Shown here piece after piece: positions 1-8,025 of a stretch of 64,000 bases of DNA. The notes beneath the pieces were generated by a model. That model did no database searches, was not told the origin of the DNA, and saw only the letters and a list, made by a program, of their open reading frames with translations. Position 1 is the first letter of the stretch. The number at the start of each line of letters is the position of its first letter. The stretch comes from Akkermansia muciniphila (GTDB lineage Bacteria > Verrucomicrobiota > Verrucomicrobiia > Limisphaerales > BJHT01). The position numbers and the translations under genes were made by a program. The stretch covers positions 1 to 64,000 of the forward strand of contig CAMAUZ010000016.1 of NCBI GenBank assembly GCA_945861535.1, read 5' to 3'.

Positions 1-138
1 CAGCATTCTGGCAAGCAAAAACTGAAAGCAAAGACGCAGAAAAACTGGCGAAAAGTTCAAATCGCTCACACCCTGATGTCAACGCACTCCGCTGCGGACC
101 AATGCGTTACGACAGGCACCTATCACAACATCCGGATG

Positions 139-384
139 CTACTGATCGCGCTCCTGGGCAAACAGGGCTTCCGCCTGAGTCCACCGATCCACGGCCGCCG
201 GCACGTCGCCACGGGCCGAACGGGCGTTGCCATCCGCCATCAGTTGTTTTGCCTCAGTGGGCCGGCCGGTGTTTTTCGGGGAAGCCGGCAAGACGGAAAC
301 TTTCCCCAGCGCTGCCGTTCCGTCCGTGACGAGGTTCAGTAACAGAATTATCGCGAGGAGAGTCTTCAGAACGATATCAGTCAT
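139..384 (-). pseudogene. Truncated exported TPR-type protein (81 aa)
   Basis: The frame starts MTDIVLKTLL and has a clear signal peptide (hydrophobic residues 6-20). A Lys/Ala/Arg-rich helix pair follows (TEAKQLMADGNARSARGD, then AAVDRWTQAEALF) that reads like the first TPR of a longer protein. It stops after QERDQ, and all three minus-strand frames downstream hit stops within a few codons, so the rest of the protein is missing. It is the third gene of a minus-strand set with the DUF928 and haemagglutinin-type genes. In other bacteria, notably cyanobacteria, such clusters often include a large TPR/CHAT protein, and I infer this is the 5' remnant of one. A genuine small secreted protein is the alternative. 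Confidence 0.45.
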
Positions 385-412
385 TGGGAAAGTCCGTGCC
401 GTCCGCACCGGG

Positions 413-560
413 GTCACCGGCTCCCTCTCCTCCGTTCGGAACGGAGGAGAGGGTCGGGGAGAGGAGGGGCTTCGTAAGGTTGGGCCGCTCGCAATTGTGA
501 GGGACCCCTCTCCCCGTCCCTCTCCCCGTTCGTGCCTCACGGGGCGAGGGGGACGGACGC
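413..560. repeat. Palindromic purine/pyrimidine-rich intergenic repeat
   Basis: The stretch holds an inverted pair around 425-450 (CCTCCGTTC followed by GAACGGAGG) and pyrimidine-rich repeats (CTCTCCCCGTCC near 508-530) that mirror the GAGGAGAGGGTCGGGGAGAGG run on its left. It lies between the truncated TPR gene and the haemagglutinin-type gene. Any frame through it gives only low-complexity Arg/Gly/Ser/Pro peptide, so it is not coding. The rest of the 385-716 gap shows nothing else recognisable. Confidence 0.6.
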
Positions 561-716
561 GCTTGGTGTTACTGCAGTCCCGGCACGGGGTTTCGGAACG
601 TTTTCGAGTCATCCGTTGGCAGTAGGAATATCCGCAACTATCCGCAGTTATTGCGGCACTGACAGATTCCTCTCTGGGCGGCGGGTTTTTCCACCACCAA
701 ATTAATTGTATCATGG

Positions 717-3119
717 TCATGGGTTCGGTTTCTCGCGGCGGTCTTCCAAGTGAAGAAACATCGGTTGGTAGTCTCCCGGCTCCAGTGGCACCCCGCCGCG
801 TCCAACGGAGATGAAGCTGCTGAGGTCGCCCGACAATCTTACCGCGCACCGCTCCGGCAGCCGTGACTCCGCCCCTAGTAAATGACCCGCTAGAGCGACC
901 AGACTACCGCTCAAATCCACCGATGGTCCCAGCACGCTGATCTGTCCATTGAGGCCAAACTCCGACGAGGCGGTGATCTGGCTTCCCGGCGAACGAAGCA
1001 TGTAGCCGGTGTTGATCTTGATGTTGCCGCCGTCGCCGAGAACAGCATTCGCCGAGATCCTAGTTTGGTTCAGGGACACGGTCACTGGATCGATGAAAAT
1101 ATTGCCGCCCGTGCCGCCCGCCTGCGAGGCGATCCGGGCGTGGTCCGCATGGATGCGATCAATGGCCAGTAGCGTCAAATCCCCGCCCCGGCCGAGCTTG
1201 GATTCCGTCGTGATCGTGCTGTTGTATATCTCGAGGCGCCGGCCCGCGTTCACCACCACGCCGCCCGCAGTCCGCTGCTCGGATTGGCTGCTGATCGAGC
1301 TATTGCCGCGGAGGACTACTGAGTCGGTCGCAGTGACCCGGACCTGACCGGCGTTGCCGACCGTGGCAAAGGAACTGCCTTTCGCCGCAATCAAGCCGCC
1401 ATCCAAAAGCGTAATTTTTCCCGCCGTGACAGAGACAAATCCGCCGTTGCCGCCCCCCGCCGTGCTCGAGGAGATCGCGCCGCCATTAATGACGCGCAAC
1501 GCCCCGGCGACCTCAACGGTCAACGTGCCCGCATCGCCCGTGGCGACCCGTCGGGAGCCGTCCACTTTGCTTTCCGTGGACAGTCCGGTGAAATTATTGC
1601 CGCGGTTGCTGCCATCGATGGTCAGGGCGCCCGCAGTAACTTTCACGTTTCCCGCCTTCCCAAATCCGGCGGTGGAGGACGCAATCTGTCCGCCGCTGAA
1701 AGCTTCCAGCAACCCAGTGACTGACACAATCACGTCACCGGCATGGCCGCCTTTGCCGTCCTTGTCCTTCAGGGTCGTGTTGCTCGCGATGCCGGTGTAA
1801 TTCCCAGCGCCGGCGCGTTCGATGACCATCGAGCCGGACGTCACACTGACCGTGCCCCCGTTTCCAAATCCATCGGTGCTGGCCGAGATCTCCGCGCTGT
1901 GACGAATCTGGGTCAGGCCCGCGACGGTCACGGTCACCTCGCCCGCCCTGCCGGAGGAGCCGGGATTGCATCTGCTGGTAATGGCGGTGGTCCCGGAGCC
2001 GGAATCGCCGTCCATGTTCAGGGAGCCAGTGGCGACGGTCACCAGGCCGGCATTTCCCGGTGAGTTCTGAACATTCGACCCGCTGATGCGCGAACGACTG
2101 TACATCTCGAGCGAACCCGACTCGAAATTGATCGGGCCGGACTGCCCCGTGCCGCCGGTGCGAGAATCAAGAAAGGTCCGGTGCCGCAACACGCCCGCAC
2201 CGCTCAGACGCACCTCAATTCCCTTGCCGGCCAGCGTGCTGCCCGGCGTGTTGTTCGCCTGTAGCTTGGCGTAATCGACGGTCAGATTGCCGCCCCGGAT
2301 GTTCAGCTTGCCGCCGCCGTTGCCGCTCACTTCCACTGACACCGGCGCGTCCTTGGTCACATCCACGTTCGGGTTGCTGATGGTAATGTTGCCGCCGTGG
2401 CCTCGCTCCAGTCGGTCCGGGACGGTCGTCACTTCCGTCGCAGTCGCGCCCACGCTGGTCAGATTCACCGCACCTTCAACGGCCTTCAACTGCGCCCGGT
2501 TCTTGATCTCAATATCTCCGCCGACCACCGAGATAGTCTGTCCCTTCGCCACCGCCAACTGACTCCCATCCACCGTGATCTTCGCGGGGGCCATGGATAG
2601 GAAGCCGAACTTAACCAGCGGCGCCGCCGTGAGACTACTGTTCGCCGGCACACGCACGTCGAAGCGTCCGCCGTCGGTCAGTTTCAGATAGTCAGCCGTA
2701 CTCACCACGAAAGAACCACTCACATCCACCGTGGCATTCGGCCCGAACATGACTCCGCCCGGATTCAGCAGGTAGAGATTGGCTCCGGGAATGGTCGAGC
2801 GGAGCGTGCCGTCAATCGCGGACGCCCCGCCCGTCACGCGGGCCAGCACATTCTGCACGCTGGCCGGACCGGAGAAGGTGGCGGACTCACCGCGGGTTAG
2901 ATTCAACTTACTGAAGCTATGGAAGAGATTCCCACCCACTTGGCGCCCCAGATCGGGAGTGACTTGGAACGCCGGACCACTCAATGCGCCTGCACGCCCG
3001 AGCGTGCCATCCATGATGACTTGGCCAGTGGCCGGGAACAGCAACCCGAGCCACGCCACCAACAGAAGCGCCGGCTGGACAGTAATAGGGGAAGAAAATT
3101 GGGGAGAAGTAAGTTTCAT
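717..3119 (-). CDS. Filamentous-haemagglutinin N-terminal (TPS) domain exoprotein
   Basis: 800 aa. Residues 1-32 form a signal peptide ending near FPATGQV. Residues about 33-180 match the two-partner-secretion (TPS) domain, with NLFHSFSKLNL, GPASVQNVLARVTGG and the hallmark LLNPGGVMFGPNA. The remainder is a long series of short Gly/Thr/Val-rich strands (VTVATGSL, VSVTSGSM, VKVTAGAL) typical of a right-handed beta-helix passenger. In this family the TPS domain directs export through an outer-membrane TpsB transporter. No TpsB gene is present in the window, so the exporter must be elsewhere or absent. The ATG at 3119 directly precedes the signal peptide. The DUF928 gene upstream on the same strand supports the known co-occurrence of these two families. 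Confidence 0.85.
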   Translation of the reverse strand: MKLTSPQFSSPITVQPALLLVAWLGLLFPATGQVIMDGTLGRAGALSGPAFQVTPDLGRQVGGNLFHSFSKLNLTRGESATFSGPASVQNVLARVTGGASAIDGTLRSTIPGANLYLLNPGGVMFGPNATVDVSGSFVVSTADYLKLTDGGRFDVRVPANSSLTAAPLVKFGFLSMAPAKITVDGSQLAVAKGQTISVVGGDIEIKNRAQLKAVEGAVNLTSVGATATEVTTVPDRLERGHGGNITISNPNVDVTKDAPVSVEVSGNGGGKLNIRGGNLTVDYAKLQANNTPGSTLAGKGIEVRLSGAGVLRHRTFLDSRTGGTGQSGPINFESGSLEMYSRSRISGSNVQNSPGNAGLVTVATGSLNMDGDSGSGTTAITSRCNPGSSGRAGEVTVTVAGLTQIRHSAEISASTDGFGNGGTVSVTSGSMVIERAGAGNYTGIASNTTLKDKDGKGGHAGDVIVSVTGLLEAFSGGQIASSTAGFGKAGNVKVTAGALTIDGSNRGNNFTGLSTESKVDGSRRVATGDAGTLTVEVAGALRVINGGAISSSTAGGGNGGFVSVTAGKITLLDGGLIAAKGSSFATVGNAGQVRVTATDSVVLRGNSSISSQSEQRTAGGVVVNAGRRLEIYNSTITTESKLGRGGDLTLLAIDRIHADHARIASQAGGTGGNIFIDPVTVSLNQTRISANAVLGDGGNIKINTGYMLRSPGSQITASSEFGLNGQISVLGPSVDLSGSLVALAGHLLGAESRLPERCAVRLSGDLSSFISVGRGGVPLEPGDYQPMFLHLEDRREKPNP

Positions 3120-3176
3120 GACATCTTATTCAGTTAGGGCGCTAGCAATTCTGGCCTTTATTCCCGTTCTCATAGT

Positions 3177-3893
3177 TCACGGAACAGTTACCACCACGTC
3201 GATCAGACCGACCTGCCGGAGCAGCGGGGGCAAATCCGGGTGTGGCTTGGGTGCTGCGAGTAGGTTGACGGTATCATACCAGTAGCCTTCCGCGGCGTAG
3301 AGTGCGGGTAACTGCGTCTGACTGGCGGTCCCGAGCTTCGCCTGCAAGCCAGGCTCGACCGGCCGGTACTCCACCCACCCGACCGTGACCGGGTCAGTCG
3401 CCGGATCGTCACCTTGCTTAACGCGCACCGTCCATTCATACGGGGTGCCGGGGGCGAGCTTCACCGGGGTGCTCTTGGTCGCGTTCGCGAGGTCCACCTT
3501 GTGAAGTCCGGCTGTAGTCGCGGCAGGTAGTTCCACTTTCACCAAGGTTACAAAGCCACGATTCAAGGTGAACTCGACCTTGGCGGTCGTGGGCTGCGAA
3601 AGGAACCACCACAGGACAGGTTGTTCACTGGAACTCAGGCCCAACCCGTCGGGGACCAGCGCGACCGGAACGGCGCTCGCGCGTCCGCCGCTGCGCGAGC
3701 CGGCATTGACCTGGCGCTTGAGTCCGATGGCCTTGGTCTTGGGCGGCGTGAACTGCACCGTGCCGGGCGCGGGAGCGGGCGTGGGCGCGGGAGCCTTTTT
3801 GGCCGGCTCGGCGGCGGGGAGCGGCGCGGTCGCGAAGACGAGTGCGAGCAGAAGAATTCGGACGGCGTAGCAGGGAGGGTGGGGCAGGTTCAT
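3177..3893 (-). CDS. DUF928 family exported protein
   Basis: 238 aa. The signal peptide occupies residues 1-27 (LLLALVFATAPLPAAEP) and is followed by a Pro/Ala-rich linker (KKAPAPTPAPAPG). The core matches DUF928 as I recall it: GGRASAVPVALVPDGLGLSSSE, then WFLSQPTTAKVEF, then PGTPYEWTVRV and VGWVEYR. The function of DUF928 is not known. In cyanobacteria these genes accompany FHA-type exoproteins and CHAT/TPR proteins, and that order is reproduced here on the minus strand. The gap to the haemagglutinin-type gene is 57 bp, so co-transcription is likely. Confidence 0.75.
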   Translation of the reverse strand: MNLPHPPCYAVRILLLALVFATAPLPAAEPAKKAPAPTPAPAPGTVQFTPPKTKAIGLKRQVNAGSRSGGRASAVPVALVPDGLGLSSSEQPVLWWFLSQPTTAKVEFTLNRGFVTLVKVELPAATTAGLHKVDLANATKSTPVKLAPGTPYEWTVRVKQGDDPATDPVTVGWVEYRPVEPGLQAKLGTASQTQLPALYAAEGYWYDTVNLLAAPKPHPDLPPLLRQVGLIDVVVTVP

Positions 3894-4048
3894 AACACGG
3901 GCTAAGTGCGGGTGAGTTCACCATGAGGGTGGAAAACTACAACTGCATTTTGCCTGCGGGTTCCGCCGAAGCGAGCAGCTTGATCTCTTGCCGCTCGCGA
4001 TAGCCGGGGCTGGCGGGTCCGCACCCGGATTTGCTTAAGAGTCGAAGG

Positions 4049-4073
4049 GGTTCAAGTCCTGCGGCCCGCACCA
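4049..4073 (+). other. tRNA 3'-end fragment (possible attachment-site remnant)
   Basis: The bases GGTTCAAGTCC TGC GGCCCGC A CCA read as the end of a tRNA gene: T-loop TTCAAGT, the 3' half of a T-stem (CCTGC), the 3' acceptor strand (GGCCCGC), discriminator A and an encoded CCA. The 5' half of the T-stem does not pair (AGGGG would face CCTGC) and no anticodon or D arm can be folded upstream, so it is not an intact tRNA. A 7-base match to the 5' acceptor strand at 4013-4019 (GCGGGTC, one wobble) may be chance. Fragments of this kind are left where elements integrate into tRNA 3' ends. No integrase and no second copy were found. Confidence 0.35.
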
Positions 4074-4119
4074 ATTCCTTGTCGTCGCGAGGTCCCGCTT
4101 TTCCTCCCGCCCCCTTCTC

Positions 4120-5067
4120 CTATTCCCGGCTCCCGCCACCGCGCGCGCCCTGGACTTGGAGGAGGGGATAACCGACCGAGGTCCGCACTGTTTCTCCCGG
4201 CTGTCTACATACCGCATAGCCTGCTGCTGACACACGCGCGGGTCGCGCTGGGTGCGCTGGGCCTCGATCAATCCCAGCGGCAAGCCGTCGTCCCCCCCAC
4301 TGCACATAATCCACGAAACCCTTGCCGTCTTGGTTCGGCATTCCTTCGACCGGAAACTCCCGGTCGCGTTTCTGATCCAGCGACCAGCCCGCTTCCTTGA
4401 GCAGCAGGTCGATGAGATAATCCCGCGTCTCGGCTTCGGAATAATTGTGCGTGTCGGCCGGCGCCGCGTTCGCCAGCCTCGCCTTCGCCACCTCGGCGCG
4501 AAGCCGGAGTAACTCCGCATCGAGCGCCTGCTTGTCCCGCAACCAGTCGGACAATCGCTCGTCGCGCTCCCGGAACTGCGTCTCCAGCCGCTGCAACTGC
4601 TCCGGCGATTGCGCCGGCGCTGCCGCAGCCGCGGGGCGCCCCAGCAGGAGCGGATCAAACGCCAGCCCGTCGGCGGGCTTCGCACCGCGGGCATAAGTGC
4701 GGACCAGCCAAAACGTGAAGTGAAACAACTCCCGCGTCGCCGCCACCGCATCGAACTGCCGGACCGGCCGGGGGCTGTGGACCGCGAGATTACCGAGTTC
4801 CTTGATGACCCGCGCCTTGGCGAACACCGCTTCCCCGGTCACCACCTTGAATATTGGCTCGTAAATCAGCGCACTCAGATGGTCCTGATACGGCAGCCGC
4901 AGCGCCGGGTCGTGCTTGTAGAGCCAATGCACCGCCAGTTCCAGCGAGCGCCGCGCGTAGAAGCACGCTGTCCGCGCATCGGGATATGCCAGCGCCTCCG
5001 CCTTGCTCGCCGCGTCGTGCAAGTCGGGCCACTCGGTGCGGAGAAATATGAAATTGGAGTCCGGCAT
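4120..5067 (-). pseudogene. hsdR: Type I restriction endonuclease subunit R, 5' fragment with frameshift
   Basis: The start ATG at 5067 gives [20 protein letters not shown], then a DUF4145-like helical domain (residues about 15-130) and the beginning of the HsdR N-terminal nuclease fold ([18 protein letters not shown], then [23 protein letters not shown]). Homology then switches frame at a run of seven C on the + strand (4292-4298). With one base fewer, the protein continues [20 protein letters not shown] and QQQAMRYVD, the family's D...E.K-type nuclease region with Gln in place of the usual Lys. Similarity ends near 4165, so the helicase motor and C-terminus (some 700-900 residues) are missing. 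It cannot encode a working translocase. The gene sits 3' of the AAA ATPase/partner pair in the usual hsdM-hsdS-cargo-hsdR order. Confidence 0.75.
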
Positions 5068-5072
5068 AGTCC

Positions 5073-5678
5073 TCACTTGGGAAACCACTCGATCAGTTGT
5101 TTGCGCAATCGAATGAACGCCTCATCGCCGCATCGTCGCAGGCTGATCTTTTCGGCGATGGTTTGGTAAAGCGCCGATGATCTCGGCAAGTCTGGCAGCC
5201 TCAGTGCGGCTTCCAGCGCCTCCTTGGGTCGTTTCGGCTTCCCGTTTCCATCGAAGGCAAAGCCACGGTCGCGCAACCACTCGCGGACGCCTTTGCCCGC
5301 AGGCCACACAATTACCTCTTCCACGGCATTGTCCGAACCCCAAACCCACACATCCAGTTCCGGCTCGATCACGATGGACTTTGCCGCCTCCTTCCAGTGC
5401 GCGGACAACCGCCCGTCCAACTGCTCTTCCAAGTTAGTCGCATTCGGTAAATCAGTTCCGCACCCCTCGAAATCCAGCACCAACAAGGCGTGTTGAAATC
5501 GCCGCCGCTCCAGCGCCAGCACTTCCGGCCCGCTTTTTCGTGCGCCACCGTCCCGTCCCGGATGCACACGGAACTCGAATTCTATCGGGCGAATACCCAG
5601 CGATTCCGGCCGGCCCAACGCGCCTTTAAGCGCGAATTGCGCATTCTTGTCCGCCACCAAAAGCACGAGGTCCTTCAT
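5073..5678 (-). CDS. Partner protein of AAA ATPase (defence-associated, MAD4-like)
   Basis: 201 aa, no signal peptide or membrane segment. Notable stretches are [17 protein letters not shown] at the start, [12 protein letters not shown] near residues 70-85, [13 protein letters not shown] near residue 110, then [12 protein letters not shown] and [16 protein letters not shown]. From memory this resembles the small protein called MAD4 in methylation-associated defence (MADS) operons and similar ATPase partners. The acidic residues in VADKN and LDFEGCG suggest a TOPRIM-like or nuclease fold, but that is inference. It starts 10 bp after the ATPase stop and ends 6 bp before the hsdR ATG, so it is probably co-translated with the ATPase as an effector/sensor pair. 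Confidence 0.55.
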   Translation of the reverse strand: MKDLVLLVADKNAQFALKGALGRPESLGIRPIEFEFRVHPGRDGGARKSGPEVLALERRRFQHALLVLDFEGCGTDLPNATNLEEQLDGRLSAHWKEAAKSIVIEPELDVWVWGSDNAVEEVIVWPAGKGVREWLRDRGFAFDGNGKPKRPKEALEAALRLPDLPRSSALYQTIAEKISLRRCGDEAFIRLRKQLIEWFPK

Positions 5679-5687
5679 GGCGAAAAA

Positions 5688-6947
5688 TCAACTTAGAATC
5701 CCTGAGGCGAAGAGCACACCCAAATCCGGCTCGCCCTTCTTCCACTCCCGCAATGCAGGATGGCGGTCGCCGGAGACGATGTCCGTCGCTCCATTGGCAT
5801 CTTTCGCGAAGCAAAGCACGTCGCGCGGCTCCAGCATGTTCAACGCAACCGGGCTGTGCGTCGCGAGCAGCACCTGACTCTTGTAAATGGACGACAACGA
5901 TTGCAGCACCGTTTCGATGGCGCGCGGATGAATGCCGTTCTCCGGTTCTTCAATGAGGAATGTCCCCTCGATATCGGGCAGATACGCCGGAATCGTCAGC
6001 GTCAACAGCCGCAGCGTGCCATCCGACGCCAGCCACGACGGCACTTTCGCCCCGTTCATGTATTCGATGACCAGATACCGGTGTTTGTTGTCAGGCTGCT
6101 CGACCGAATCAACGCCCTTGATGTCCTCCAGTGCCGTGCGCACATGCTCCAGCCAGGTGCGGAAACGCTTTTGATCCTGCCGCAGCTCATGCACCACCCA
6201 CGGGAGGTTTGAGCCGTCCGTCTGGAAACGCCGGCCCAATCCCGGCGGGCTCGGCTGGCGCATCAACTGGCTGTTCAGCACGAAGGGCTGCACGCCCTTT
6301 TCCAGCAGGTTGCGAAACCAGGTGCTCACCGGAAAGCTCTCGGTGTCCGCCGGAATATTGGCCAGCGCAGATTTTCCCCGCCCCAGTTTGAACGAAGGCG
6401 TGTAGGAATCGCGGCCTTCCGGATAGTAGTTGTCATTGCCCCCCGGCTTCTTGCTCAGAGCGGACTTTTGCCCCTTTTTCGATTTGCTGATGAGGCTGGC
6501 ACTCTCCGGTTGTGGTGCGGGAAACAAGTCGCGCTGCGTTGGTTTGTCGTCCTCGACCGGCTCTTTCAGCCACAGGGTCTCGTAGTCCAATCCAATCTCG
6601 TTGCTGGCCGCATCAAGTCCCACCTCCACCTCATAGCGAACGTGCGTGAACCGTCGTTTGTCCACGGCCATCATTTTGCGCACCGCTTCCGGGATTTCCG
6701 CTTCGACCGCGAGTTGAAAAGAATGGCCCTGGCCCATCCACAGCAGCTTTTCAAAACTGCTGCTCCGCGCCTGCACCGTCTCCAGCACCCCGCCGCGGTT
6801 GCGCACCAAGTCACCCAGAAATCCGATGACATCGAGAAACGTTGTCTTGCCACTGGCGTTCGGGCCGACCAGCGCACGAAACGGGCCGAGTGTCTGGTCC
6901 ACCGCCTTGAGGCAGCGAAACGAACGGGTCTGGATGCGCGAGAACAT
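5688..6947 (-). CDS. AAA family ATPase (AAA_21/ABC-type, defence-associated)
   Basis: 419 aa. The Walker A motif is GPNASGKTT near residue 30, directly after the N-terminal strand RSFRCLKAVDQTLGPFRAL. The C-terminal half has the Walker B region TFLIEEPENGIHPRAIE and the switch histidine in LLATHSPVALNM, as in SMC/OLD-like ATPases. No TOPRIM domain is fused; the next gene downstream may supply the effector. It is embedded between an hsdS tail and hsdR, a frequent position for accessory defence genes. It likely senses infection or DNA status by ATP hydrolysis and acts with the 201-aa partner. It could be related to MAD3 of MADS, from memory only. Confidence 0.7.
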   Translation of the reverse strand: MFSRIQTRSFRCLKAVDQTLGPFRALVGPNASGKTTFLDVIGFLGDLVRNRGGVLETVQARSSSFEKLLWMGQGHSFQLAVEAEIPEAVRKMMAVDKRRFTHVRYEVEVGLDAASNEIGLDYETLWLKEPVEDDKPTQRDLFPAPQPESASLISKSKKGQKSALSKKPGGNDNYYPEGRDSYTPSFKLGRGKSALANIPADTESFPVSTWFRNLLEKGVQPFVLNSQLMRQPSPPGLGRRFQTDGSNLPWVVHELRQDQKRFRTWLEHVRTALEDIKGVDSVEQPDNKHRYLVIEYMNGAKVPSWLASDGTLRLLTLTIPAYLPDIEGTFLIEEPENGIHPRAIETVLQSLSSIYKSQVLLATHSPVALNMLEPRDVLCFAKDANGATDIVSGDRHPALREWKKGEPDLGVLFASGILS

Positions 6948-6976
6948 GGCTCGATGTTGGAGGATTGACTGGTGGA

Positions 6977-7030
6977 CTACAACTCCCTGCGGAAGGCGCG
7001 GTGCTGGAGGGTGGCGAAGAGCGCGTCCAG
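6977..7030 (-). pseudogene. hsdS: HsdS C-terminal tail, copy A
   Basis: Seventeen codons plus TAG encode LDALFATLQHRAFRREL, the characteristic C-terminal end of type I specificity subunits. It is not preceded by the rest of hsdS. Immediately upstream lies the stop of the 185-aa gene. The DNA is almost identical to the tail at 7598-7650 (copy B), so the two tails bracket the 185-aa gene. Confidence 0.6.
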
Positions 7031-7032
7031 CC

Positions 7033-7590
7033 TCACGGATGATCCTCCACCGCCTCTAGGTTGAACAGGAACTGCACCAGTTCATCGAGCTTGCCGCGGC
7101 TCGGGCCGTTCAGGCCGTTACCATATTTAGAGTCGTAATTCTGCGTCCAGTCGGCGGCGAGTTTGTAGCCGTCGCTGGGGTGGCGATTGCGGCCGGTGTG
7201 GAGCGCCAGACCTTTTTCCACCAGCAGCAGCGGCCAGCAGTGGATGATGCGCACCGGTCCCCATTGCTGGTTTTGGTATTCGTTGTGAAAGACCCGCGCC
7301 CGCTCGTGCAGGCTCGTCGCGGCCACCCGGTCGATCTGCTGGAAGTAGCTCTCCCGTGTGGACGCCGTGCCGAGCAGGGCGCGCGTTTCGTCGAGGAGCG
7401 CACCGGCCGCGCCCTTCGTTTTGCCTTTGCGGCCCGATGCACGGCGCGCGATCCACAGGCCGAAGACGGAGAGCCGGCCCGGATGCTCGAACCATTTCTT
7501 CAACACCGTCAGCCGCGTCAGCGACGCGTTTCCCAGCGTGTCGATGTCGGCGATGATCTTTTGGATTTTCTCGGGGACGGCGGTGCGCAT
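7033..7590 (-). CDS. Conserved hypothetical protein in restriction-modification locus
   Basis: 185 aa, soluble, not recognised. It begins MRTAVPEKIQKIIADIDTLG, has a basic helical stretch (KKWFEHPGRLSVFGLWIARRASGRKGK) and a C-terminal segment with LDELVQFLFNLEAVEDHP. There is no signal peptide, membrane segment or obvious catalytic motif. It is bracketed by two nearly identical hsdS tails (6977-7030 and 7598-7650), which suggests it arrived as cargo by recombination within hsdS. The adjacent ATPase pair supports a role in phage defence, but nothing in the protein itself proves this. Confidence 0.5.
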   Translation of the reverse strand: MRTAVPEKIQKIIADIDTLGNASLTRLTVLKKWFEHPGRLSVFGLWIARRASGRKGKTKGAAGALLDETRALLGTASTRESYFQQIDRVAATSLHERARVFHNEYQNQQWGPVRIIHCWPLLLVEKGLALHTGRNRHPSDGYKLAADWTQNYDSKYGNGLNGPSRGKLDELVQFLFNLEAVEDHP

Positions 7591-7597
7591 GGCTGGT

Positions 7598-7783
7598 TCA
7601 AAGTTCCCCGCGGAAGGCGCGGTGCTGGAGGGTGGCGAAGAGAGCGTCCAGCTCCGCCAGCGACGCGCGCAAGCAGCGCGCCGTCCGCGCCCCGGAATAT
7701 GACAAACCTATTTCCCTGCCATTCGCCTCGTGCCAGCCGGGCCATCCGGCTTTCTGGAACGCGAAATTGAAATGACTGGCCAT
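7598..7783 (-). pseudogene. Chimera: degenerate hsdR 5' copy joined to HsdS tail (copy B)
   Basis: The 61-codon frame MASHFNFAFQKAGWPGWHEA...LQHRAFRGEL combines two origins. Its first about 40 codons align by eye with the hsdR start at 5067: ATG-CCAG..CATTTCAATTTC, then GGATGGCCCGGCTGGCACGA against GAGTGGCCCGACTTGCACGA, then CATATTCCGGGGCGCGGAC against CATATCCCGATGCGCGGAC. Its last 17 codons are the HsdS C-terminal signature LDALFATLQHRAFRGEL. It appears to be a recombination scar and not a functional gene. Confidence 0.5.
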
Positions 7784-7793
7784 TGCCGGTCCC

Positions 7794-7895
7794 TCAACCG
7801 GGCTGGCCTGATTCCACGTCGTAGAGCATCCACCATGTTTTCGCGGGCTCGACCAAATCGCCGAGCGCGACGGTTTTCCATTCATCCTTCGTCAT
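7794..7895 (-). pseudogene. hsdS: HsdS N-terminal fragment
   Basis: Thirty-three codons from ATG 7895 read MTKDEWKTVALGDLVEPAKT, then WWMLYDVESGQPG and a TGA. The opening matches the N-terminus of type I specificity subunits (W..V.LGD...). It begins 15 bp after an hsdM-like stop (7910), the natural hsdM-hsdS spacing. The two target-recognition domains are gone. Confidence 0.55.
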
Positions 7896-7909
7896 TCGAC
7901 CTTCGGCCT

Positions 7910-8008
7910 TCACTTCAGCATCCCCTCCAGTTCCTTCATGCCCTGTTGAATCTCCGCCTCCAGTTGGCCAGAGGCTCTCAGGATTTCGCCCGGCGGGCGG
8001 TGCGCGGG
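7910..8008 (-). pseudogene. hsdM: HsdM C-terminal tail, copy B
   Basis: The frame ending at TGA 7910-7912 reads PAHRPPGEILRASGQLEAEI, then QQGMKELEGMLK. This is homologous to the hsdM end at 8712 (AHRPPGEILARLAELEKEI, then VHGMRELETMLAK). About 24 bp are identical (GGATTTCGCCCGGCGGGCGGTG) and the rest is clearly diverged. It lies between the vapC stop and the hsdS N-terminal fragment, so vapBC is flanked by two hsdM tails. Confidence 0.55.
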
Positions 8009-8025
8009 CAACGGGCTTCGGTGGG

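Noticed and set aside
385-849. N-terminal extension of the frame ending at 139
   Set aside because: It crosses the palindromic repeat and overlaps the haemagglutinin gene; the signal peptide starts at 384.
4013-4073. A complete tRNA gene
   Set aside because: The acceptor strands could pair, but the T-stem does not close and no anticodon or D arm exists in the 61 bases.
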